Shown: one piece after another, positions 1 to 5,572 of the stretch
Numbering within the stretch: the stretch's first letter is position 1
How the letters are laid out: each line of letters starts with the position of its first letter
From: Sediminibacterium ginsengisoli
GTDB lineage: Bacteria; Bacteroidota; Bacteroidia; Chitinophagales; Chitinophagaceae
Direction: 5' to 3'
DNA: 5,572 nucleotides
Assembly: GCA_943324415.2 (NCBI GenBank)
Contig: CALPLN020000125.1
Location: 1-5,572, forward strand
Position numbers and translations under genes: made by a program
The notes under the pieces: model-generated
Database searches by the model: none
Told to the model about the DNA's origin: nothing
Seen by the model: only the letters and a program-made list of their open reading frames with translations

Positions 1-1203
1 GAAGCTGCACCCAAAGCAGCATCCATTCCAGCTCCAGAAAAGATTACGCCAACATTACCAGCAACATTTTCTGTAGAGGAAGTTCCCTTCACTCCTACAG
101 TATCCAATTATGAAGTACAAAACGATACCAATAATGACATTCGTTTCTTCTCTCCTTTGGTTTTAAATATTGCACAAAATGAAGGGGTCAATTTAAATGA
201 GCTACAACAAATACCAGGTACAGGAAGTCAAGGACGTGTATCTAAGAAAGATATCTTACAATATGTGGCGAATAAAAAGGCAGGACTAGTTCAAACAACT
301 ATTGTCCCAGAAGCCACTTCTGTTGCCCCTGTTGCAATTCCTGCTCCTACAAACAATCAAACTGCTCCGGTTCAAAGTTCAAATGCTATTCCATCAAATA
401 CTTTTCCACCAGCAGATTATGGCTTTAGTTCTTCTAATGCAGCCGGCAAATTTGCTAGCCCAGACGAAGTGATTATTACAGGGAATACTGAAATTATAGA
501 AATGGATCGTATGCGTAAGCTAATTGCGAAGCATATGGTAGATAGTGTTCAAACAAGTCCGCATGTTACCTCTTTTGTTGAGGCGGATGTGACCAATATG
601 GTTGTATGGAGAGAGAAAGTAAAACAACTTTTTGAAAAAAGAGAAGGGACTAAGTTAACTTTTACACCTATGTTCATGGAGTGTATTGCAAAAACTTTAG
701 AGCAATACCCCTATATCAATTGCAGCTTACAAGGTGAAAATATAATTTTAAAGAAAGACATCAATATTGGTATGGCAACCGCTTTACCTTCTGGCAACTT
801 AATTGTTCCTGTGATTAAAGGCGCAAATCAATTGAGTATTGTTGGATTAAGTAAAGCAGTAAATAATTTAGCAAATGCTGCTAGAAACAATCAATTAAAA
901 CCTCAGGATACACAAGGTGGGACTTTTACAGTCACCAATGTTGGTACTTTTGGATCCATTATGGGGACACCAATTATCCCACAACCCCAAGTTGCTATTC
1001 TAGCTTTAGGCGCTATAAAGAAACGCCCAGTGGTAATAGATACACCAGCAGGAGATGCCATACTAGTTCGTCATATGATGTACTTATCCATGAGCTATGA
1101 TCACAGAATTGTTGATGGCGCAATGGGTTCAAGTTTTTTATCTGCGGTAGCAAAAGCATTCGAAAATTGGGATCTTAACAGACAATGGTTTCAATATGTT
1201 TAA
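1..1203 (+). CDS. 2-oxo acid dehydrogenase complex E2 component (dihydrolipoamide acyltransferase), 5'-partial
   Basis: E2 core subunit that moves an acyl group from lipoyl-lysine to CoA in a cytoplasmic 2-oxo acid dehydrogenase complex. The frame is open from base 1, giving 400 visible residues; the true start and the lipoyl domain(s) lie upstream. A TTG at 157 is internal: it is the Leu of the FSPLVLNIAQ stretch that opens the E3-binding domain. Visible order: Ala/Pro-rich linker (residues 1-47), peripheral subunit-binding domain (about 50-90, with GTGSQGRVSKKDI), a second Pro/Ala/Thr-rich linker (about 95-159), then the CAT-fold catalytic domain (about 160-392). The catalytic motif DHRIVDG lies at bases 1099-1119, with His368 and Asp372 in visible numbering. 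TNVGTFGSIMGTPII is typical of the family core. The substrate (pyruvate, 2-oxoglutarate or branched-chain 2-oxo acids) cannot be fixed from this fragment; the single visible binding domain and core style would suit a branched-chain or generic Bacteroidetes E2. No E1 or E3 gene is in the window. Confidence 0.95.
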   Translation, partial: EAAPKAASIPAPEKITPTLPATFSVEEVPFTPTVSNYEVQNDTNNDIRFFSPLVLNIAQNEGVNLNELQQIPGTGSQGRVSKKDILQYVANKKAGLVQTTIVPEATSVAPVAIPAPTNNQTAPVQSSNAIPSNTFPPADYGFSSSNAAGKFASPDEVIITGNTEIIEMDRMRKLIAKHMVDSVQTSPHVTSFVEADVTNMVVWREKVKQLFEKREGTKLTFTPMFMECIAKTLEQYPYINCSLQGENIILKKDINIGMATALPSGNLIVPVIKGANQLSIVGLSKAVNNLANAARNNQLKPQDTQGGTFTVTNVGTFGSIMGTPIIPQPQVAILALGAIKKRPVVIDTPAGDAILVRHMMYLSMSYDHRIVDGAMGSSFLSAVAKAFENWDLNRQWFQYV

Positions 1204-1220
1204 TCTTATTATATCAATAT

Positions 1221-1258
1221 AACAATAAAGCCTCCAAATTGGAGGCTTTATTGTTTTT
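1221..1258. terminator. Rho-independent terminator between convergent genes, probably bidirectional
   Basis: A perfect inverted repeat pairs 1221-1235 with 1241-1255 (15 bp, including the GC block CCTCC/GGAGG) around the 5-base loop AAATT; the symmetry extends to 17 bp if the loop is read as one base. It starts 17 bases after the E2 stop codon. On the + strand the 3' arm runs into TTGTTTTT (1251-1258), a good U-tract for the E2 transcript. Read on the - strand, the stem is followed by an A/T-rich but less pure tail (TTGTTATATTG), and it lies 20 or so bases past the stop of the convergent peptidase gene. It therefore probably ends both transcripts, with the rightward direction better supported. 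Confidence 0.88.
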
Positions 1259-1277
1259 GAAATGAATGGGATGATTC

Positions 1278-4013
1278 TTAATATCCTAAACCTAAATCTC
1301 TTCCTTTCATTATTGCAGGTACTCCTTTTGACATCCATATTGGCATTGGTGCCCCTTTCAAATAATGATCAAAGAATTGTTGTTCTCTAATTTGGATATC
1401 TTTTCTATTTTTCCTTTCGACTAAATTATGTGCTTCATTATTGTATACCAACATCCAAATAGGTTTTGCCAATCTTCGCATTGCTGTAAACATTTCAATA
1501 CCCTGGTACCAAGGCACTGCATCGTCTGCGTCATTGCTCATAATCACAATTGGCGTTTTAACTTTATTCAACTCAAATAACGGCGAGTTTTTAATGTATA
1601 AATCTGGTCGTTCCCATAAATTGGCCCCTATTCTACTTTGGGTCTTTTCATATTGAAATTGTCTATTGATACCTGCACCCCATCGTATACCGCCATAAGC
1701 ACTTGTCATATTTACCACGGGTGCCCCTGCCCAAGCAGCTGCGTATAAATTTGTTTTAGTGATTAAGTAAGCAATTTGGTAACCACCCCAGCTTTGACCT
1801 TGTAAACCAATTCTAGTACTATCAATAAAACCTTTTTGCACCATTGCTCTAGTTCCACTTACAATATAATCATAAGCACCTTGTCCAGGATATCCTTTTT
1901 TATACCAAATGTCTGGAACAAAAACAACATAACCTCGACTTACAAAGAAAGGTATATTCAATCTTGATGGGGTTGGAGATGGTGCTAAATAATTGTGTAA
2001 GGTTTGATTGTTTCTTTCATAGAAATAGACAATCATTGGATACTTCTTTTTAGCATCAAAATCTTCAGGCAAATAAAGTATTCCTTCTGCTGTTCTACCT
2101 GTATAGGCTTTCCACTTTACCAATTGGGATTGCATCCAATTGTATTCATTTTGCTGTGTATTCAAAATGGCTAGAGCAGAAGGTGCTTGTTTTTCTTGAG
2201 CCAGTGTATATGGATAAATATTTGCTGCATGCTTTTCATCTTCTTGCATTACAATCAATTGATTCGCATTTTTTGCGCCCATTATGGTTGTGAAATGCAT
2301 TGGTTGTTCAACAATTGTAAATAATGTTCTATTGGCCATATCTAATAATGCAATTCCTTCTTTTTTGTCCTTCTCATTATATGATTTGACTAAAATTTGA
2401 TCTTTGAAACCAATGAATTTTTTTTCATCATTTAATTTCACATAACGATATTCAGTTTGAGTAGCACGCCCTTTTGTTAAAAGTTGAGAAGCATTAAGTC
2501 CACTTGCGTCCACTAACCAAAGATCATAACGATCATACAGTATAAAACTTTTATGATTGTCCATCCACATAGCCACACCATAAGCATTTGGTTCATCTGG
2601 CACATCATTGTCCTCGTCATACAAAGGAAATTGAATGTCTTTTGCAATCTGTTTTGTTTGCATAGTCGCCGTATTGAAAGCCTTAAATTGTTTTGACTCC
2701 TCGTCATAAAATACAACTAAGCTACCATCATAAGAAGGAGTTACTAAGCTACTTTTTAACCCTTTTTGGATTAAAACGCTTTGGCCTGTATTTGTATTTA
2801 ATGCATACAAATCTCTTTTTCCATATCCTTGCCATTGACTAGCAATGGTATAATTAGAATCAATATTGACAATAGCAAATTGACCATCTCCTTCTTTTGT
2901 CATTTGAATTTGACGATCATTAATTTTACCTAGATAGGTGAACTGGTTGATAGCAGGCTTTATGACAATCGCCTCTGTACTTTTTAAACTAGCTTCCACG
3001 CTCTTTAATTGAGTAGATTGTAAATTAGCATCATTGTAATTCCAAATATCCAAACTTACTCGATCAAATTCTGGCAAACTTGTGTCTTTAATAGGTAAGA
3101 TAGGCTGTACACCCAAACTTAAAACCGCACCTGATTTACTGAAATTTAATTTTTTATCGCCTCCAACAGTGTAATGGGTTGGCATGACTACGTGGGATCT
3201 ATCAAAAAGGTATCTTGCCGAGTCTGCATTGGCTGTATAATAAGCTAAAGTAAAATCTTTTTGAAGTGCCTTATGTGTACTATCTTTTTCTACTAAATAA
3301 GCCAATTGATTTCCTTGTTCATCCCAGCTTAAATTACTTGCATTAAAAATAGCTGAAGAAAGCGTTTTAAAAGTAGTATCTGCAGTAGATGCTAAAATAA
3401 ATTTAGCAGCATTCGCTTTTGTCTTTGTTTGAAATACTGCAACCGATTGTCCGTATGGATGCATTTGATATTGTGTCACATTTGGAAATATACGTTCTGA
3501 TTTATTGGATAGCGTATATAAGACCAATTCTGATCCTTCTTTATTTAAATCTGCTTTTTTATCTTTTAAATAGGCAATCACTTGACTATTATTTTCTGCT
3601 AATTGAAATGATTTAACAGATGGGATTTTTACAATTTCATTGGTTTTTAAGTCAATCACCAATAAACTATCCTTAGGCATCTCTTCTGGCTTCTTTTTGG
3701 CAACCTTCGCTTGTCTAGTTTCGTTAAATGTGGGTTTGATTTTGGCAATTAAAAAACCATTGTTCTCGGTAAATTGAACTTGGGTTGCACGATCAATATT
3801 GAAAACTTGTTTTGTTTTTAAGTTTTTCACAAACAATACCGCATCTCCTTCTTGAGGAGCAATCGCATAAGACATCCAGTTTCCATCATTCGACAGTACG
3901 ACATCCCTGATTGACTGCCATTGGTCATATACAGTATGGTCTAATGGTTTTTTTTGAGCTTGTACTGCAACAAAAGATAACATGCACAAACAAGAGCATA
4001 GAATACGCTTCAT
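1278..4013 (-). CDS. Secreted S9 family (prolyl oligopeptidase-type) serine peptidase
   Basis: Probable exported peptidase that cleaves peptides in the periplasm or at the cell surface. ATG start with a Sec signal peptide at residues 1-19 (KR, hydrophobic core, then VQA before Gln20). Residues about 25-620 are a long, weakly conserved region with beta-propeller character: strand-like repeats with 'W..I..V.LS.DG.W..Y' near the start and many D/N-G turns. The alpha/beta-hydrolase domain spans about 625-900. The apparent triad is Ser741 in GQSWGGY (codon 1791-1793), Asp831 in the DADDAVP stretch (codon 1521-1523; the other Asps there are less likely) and His862 in EAHNL (codon 1428-1430). At 911 residues it is longer than classical DPP4 or POP enzymes (about 700-770), the extra length lying in the N-terminal part. 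The tail GVPAIMKG is, from memory, usual in Bacteroidetes relatives; no type IX secretion domain is evident. It is third in a leftward gene set, 51 bases after the permease stop. No Shine-Dalgarno sequence precedes the ATG. The exact specificity (dipeptidyl, acylaminoacyl or other) is unknown. Confidence 0.93.
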   Translation of the reverse strand: MKRILCSCLCMLSFVAVQAQKKPLDHTVYDQWQSIRDVVLSNDGNWMSYAIAPQEGDAVLFVKNLKTKQVFNIDRATQVQFTENNGFLIAKIKPTFNETRQAKVAKKKPEEMPKDSLLVIDLKTNEIVKIPSVKSFQLAENNSQVIAYLKDKKADLNKEGSELVLYTLSNKSERIFPNVTQYQMHPYGQSVAVFQTKTKANAAKFILASTADTTFKTLSSAIFNASNLSWDEQGNQLAYLVEKDSTHKALQKDFTLAYYTANADSARYLFDRSHVVMPTHYTVGGDKKLNFSKSGAVLSLGVQPILPIKDTSLPEFDRVSLDIWNYNDANLQSTQLKSVEASLKSTEAIVIKPAINQFTYLGKINDRQIQMTKEGDGQFAIVNIDSNYTIASQWQGYGKRDLYALNTNTGQSVLIQKGLKSSLVTPSYDGSLVVFYDEESKQFKAFNTATMQTKQIAKDIQFPLYDEDNDVPDEPNAYGVAMWMDNHKSFILYDRYDLWLVDASGLNASQLLTKGRATQTEYRYVKLNDEKKFIGFKDQILVKSYNEKDKKEGIALLDMANRTLFTIVEQPMHFTTIMGAKNANQLIVMQEDEKHAANIYPYTLAQEKQAPSALAILNTQQNEYNWMQSQLVKWKAYTGRTAEGILYLPEDFDAKKKYPMIVYFYERNNQTLHNYLAPSPTPSRLNIPFFVSRGYVVFVPDIWYKKGYPGQGAYDYIVSGTRAMVQKGFIDSTRIGLQGQSWGGYQIAYLITKTNLYAAAWAGAPVVNMTSAYGGIRWGAGINRQFQYEKTQSRIGANLWERPDLYIKNSPLFELNKVKTPIVIMSNDADDAVPWYQGIEMFTAMRRLAKPIWMLVYNNEAHNLVERKNRKDIQIREQQFFDHYLKGAPMPIWMSKGVPAIMKGRDLGLGY

Positions 4014-4019
4014 ATAGGT

Positions 4020-4039
4020 TAAATTGAATAGTCAATTTA
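4020..4039. repeat. Short inverted repeat in the 5' leader of the S9 peptidase gene
   Basis: Two perfect 8-base arms, TAAATTGA (4020-4027) and TCAATTTA (4032-4039), flank a 4-base spacer ATAG, ending 6 bases before the peptidase start codon in the sense of that gene. It lies in the 51-base gap between the permease stop and the peptidase ATG. It could be an operator for a dimeric regulator or a weak hairpin near the ribosome-binding region. It is all A/T apart from one G-C pair per arm, so the hairpin would be unstable, and in such AT-rich sequence an 8-bp palindrome can arise by chance. The repeat itself is certain; a function is not. Confidence 0.35.
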
Positions 4040-4064
4040 CGATAAGTTTTAAAAAAAATGTAAT

Positions 4065-4949
4065 CTATTTATGGTTTTGCTGACGCAAAACACGAATCAT
4101 CTGAAGTAGAACAGAAATGGCAATTAAAAGGATACCTAAATAAAATCCTTTGCCCATTTGTTTCTGTTCCTGGAATAGGACAATAGCGATGATGATCCCA
4201 TATACAGGTTCAAGATTCAATGTTACATTCATTGTAAACGCACTCACTTTTTTTAATGCATTGAGCATTAAATGATTGGCTAAAACAGTACAAACCAAGG
4301 ACAACAGGATGAGCCAGATCCAATCCGTTTTAGTAGGCAGGATGAACGGGCTTTTTTGATAGGCATTTATACCGATGATGACTAAAGTTAGGAATCCCAA
4401 ACCACCCATCATTTCGAAAGTTTGGATAGTTTGTGTGGTGTGTTGCGTTGTTAATCTTTTATTTATAATGGTAAAAATGGAGGCAAAAAATGCCGAAGCC
4501 AATCCCACCAAAATACCTGTTCTAAACTGAATGTCAAATTGAAATATGCAAAAAATGCCAACTAGGCTAAGTACACCAATAAAAATATCGTTCCAGATAA
4601 ATTTGGTTTTAAATATGATTGGTTCTATAATAGCCGTAAAAATTCCGACACTAGAAATACAAACTAAAGCAATAGACACATTGGCTAATTTTATGCTCCC
4701 ATAAAAACATACCCAATGAATCGCTATGAGCACACCAATGCTCATCAACCTACCCTTTTCTTTTAGTGGAACTTTAGTTGAATCTTGATGTAATAAGTAA
4801 ATGGGCACTAAGGCTAAAACAGTCAATAACATTCTATAAAACACCAATACAAGACCATTCAATTGGATTAGATTCCCAATTGGCGCAGTCAATCCAGCTA
4901 AAAAGACAAAAATATGTAATTGAATTAAAGCACGTTTAAAGCTGCTCAC
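4065..4949 (-). CDS. EamA/DMT-superfamily permease (10 predicted membrane helices)
   Basis: Inner-membrane transporter of the drug/metabolite family; the substrate is unknown (relatives export amino acids, purines or other small metabolites). It has 294 residues, the usual EamA length, with two EamA repeats: about residues 5-137 and 145-287. The first carries FYRMLLTVLAL and the IHWVCFYGSIKLANVSIA stretch (about 77-94); the second carries the signature LNLEPVYGIIIAIVLFQE (about 244-261). The hydrophobic segments are separated by short polar loops and the tail is basic (RVLRQQNHK). The start is GTG (4947-4949): an in-frame stop lies only a few codons upstream and the next Met, residue 40, is already inside the second helix, so GTG is the best choice. 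It overlaps the end of the upstream glycosyltransferase gene by 14 bases, suggesting translational coupling; no Shine-Dalgarno sequence is visible. The stop is TAG. Confidence 0.92.
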   Translation of the reverse strand: MSSFKRALIQLHIFVFLAGLTAPIGNLIQLNGLVLVFYRMLLTVLALVPIYLLHQDSTKVPLKEKGRLMSIGVLIAIHWVCFYGSIKLANVSIALVCISSVGIFTAIIEPIIFKTKFIWNDIFIGVLSLVGIFCIFQFDIQFRTGILVGLASAFFASIFTIINKRLTTQHTTQTIQTFEMMGGLGFLTLVIIGINAYQKSPFILPTKTDWIWLILLSLVCTVLANHLMLNALKKVSAFTMNVTLNLEPVYGIIIAIVLFQEQKQMGKGFYLGILLIAISVLLQMIRVLRQQNHK

Positions 4950-5572
4950 GCTTAATTTGTTTTAAAAAACGACCAGTAAAAGATTGCCATTGCATACTGA
5001 GTACTCCAAGAATAGCTTCTTGAATGATTCCTTTTGACATTTTGCTGATACCAATTTTTCGATCAATAAAAGTGATAGGTACTTCTTTTAATTTGAAGCC
5101 TAAGCGCCAAGAAGCAAATTTCATTTCAATTTGGAAGGCGTAACCAATGAATTTAATATTATCCAATTGCATGGATGCAAGTACTTTATGTTTATAGCAC
5201 ATAAATCCCGCAGTGGGATCTTTGACAGGCATACCTGTAATGATTCTAGTGTAAAGAGATCCTCCTTTAGAATAAATCAACCGATCTAGAGGCCAATTTT
5301 CTGTAGCGCCCCCTTTTACATACCGACTACCTATGGCTACATCTGCACCATTTTCGCATGCTGCTAATAACCTATCTAAGTCTTTTGGATTGTGGGAGAA
5401 ATCAGCATCCATTTCAAATATGTAATCATACTGATGATCTAAAGCCCATTTGAACCCATGAATATATGCTGTACCTAATCCTAGCTTCCCTTTTCTTTCT
5501 TGAATGAAAATCATGTCAGGATGCTTCTGCATCAATTCTTTAACAATCGTTGCTGTTCCATCAGGAGAACCA
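4936..5572 (-). CDS. Family 2 glycosyltransferase, polyprenol-phosphate mannose synthase (DPM1) type, 5'-partial
   Basis: Cytoplasmic-face GT-A enzyme expected to transfer a sugar, typically mannose from GDP-mannose, to a polyprenyl phosphate, giving a lipid-linked donor for later glycosylation. The frame stays open to the window edge; 211 residues are visible, beginning GSPDGTATIVKEL, which matches the family's VDDxSPDGT block. About 30-40 N-terminal residues are therefore missing. An internal TTG at 5533-5535 is not the start. Visible motifs: the metal/nucleotide-binding DAD of EMDADFSHNP (bases 5401-5409), GSRYVKGG, TAGFMCYK, the GYAFQIEMKF stretch and DRKIGISKMS. The protein ends soon after (SFTGRFLKQIKREQL) with no C-terminal membrane helices, so it is the short soluble DPM1 form rather than the GtrB or DPM1-GtrA fusion type. 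Its last 14 bases overlap the permease gene. The sugar and lipid are inferred from the family; closely related enzymes can use glucose or other sugars. Confidence 0.92.
   Translation of the reverse strand, partial: GSPDGTATIVKELMQKHPDMIFIQERKGKLGLGTAYIHGFKWALDHQYDYIFEMDADFSHNPKDLDRLLAACENGADVAIGSRYVKGGATENWPLDRLIYSKGGSLYTRIITGMPVKDPTAGFMCYKHKVLASMQLDNIKFIGYAFQIEMKFASWRLGFKLKEVPITFIDRKIGISKMSKGIIQEAILGVLSMQWQSFTGRFLKQIKREQL

Noticed and set aside
157..159. TTG as a possible start of the E2 gene
   Set aside because: The frame is open to base 1 and the preceding codons (FFSP) belong to the E3-binding domain, so the TTG is an internal Leu.
1138..1338. Small leftward open frame across the convergent gap (66 codons)
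   Set aside because: It overlaps the E2 end, the terminator and the peptidase end in other frames, has no recognisable features and is best read as a chance shadow.
1441..1656. Small rightward open frame, and similar ones at 3419-3616 (+) and 2513-2716 (-)
   Set aside because: All lie wholly inside the well-supported peptidase gene in other frames and show no protein-like composition or start signals.
3957..4013. Cys-rich signal region of the peptidase (LCSCLC) read as a lipobox
   Set aside because: The cysteines fall only 6-10 residues from the start, before a proper hydrophobic core, whereas a normal signal peptidase I site (VQA before Gln) follows. A lipoprotein is unlikely.
4014..4064. 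Bacteroidetes-type promoter (TAnnTTTG with upstream TTG) before the peptidase
   Set aside because: No stretch matches both elements at suitable spacing; TAAATTGA is only a partial match and is better described as an arm of the inverted repeat.
4051..4090. Possible terminator after the permease: hairpin TTTTGC/GCAAAA (4075-4080 with 4085-4090) and a T8 run on the - strand
   Set aside because: The 6-bp stem lies inside the permease coding end and is 16 bases from the T run, too weak and too far to act as an intrinsic terminator.
5533..5535. TTG as a possible start of the glycosyltransferase
   Set aside because: The frame continues to the window edge with SPDGTATIVKE, a conserved family block, so the gene is truncated rather than starting here.

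Overview
The window comes from an AT-rich bacterial genome, most likely a member of the Bacteroidota and perhaps the Chitinophagaceae. This rests on the protein styles (a Bacteroidetes-type secreted S9 peptidase, an E2 subunit with a GTFGSIMGTPII-type core, a soluble DPM1-type glycosyltransferase) and on the lack of clear Shine-Dalgarno sequences before the visible starts. The taxonomic call is an inference from memory of these families, not a database result.

Layout: a rightward gene fills the left edge (1-1203). It encodes the C-terminal two thirds or so of a 2-oxo acid dehydrogenase E2 acyltransferase, and its start and lipoyl domain lie outside the window. It converges on a leftward block. 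The 74-base gap between them holds a strong palindromic terminator that probably serves both strands. The leftward block, in transcription order from the right edge, is a DPM1-type family 2 glycosyltransferase (N-terminus cut by the window edge), a 10-helix EamA/DMT permease whose GTG start overlaps the glycosyltransferase end by 14 bases, and a 911-residue secreted S9 prolyl-oligopeptidase-family peptidase 51 bases further on.

How they fit together: the E2 belongs to central or branched-chain 2-oxo acid oxidation and is unrelated to the leftward genes. The glycosyltransferase and permease are probably translationally coupled. The peptidase may be read from the same transcript or from its own promoter; the 51-base gap contains a small inverted repeat but no promoter I can defend. 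Coding density is high and every gene is intact apart from the two cut by the window edges. I saw no mobile element, CRISPR array, RNA gene or defence-like system. This looks like ordinary chromosomal housekeeping sequence, and the findings are correspondingly modest.
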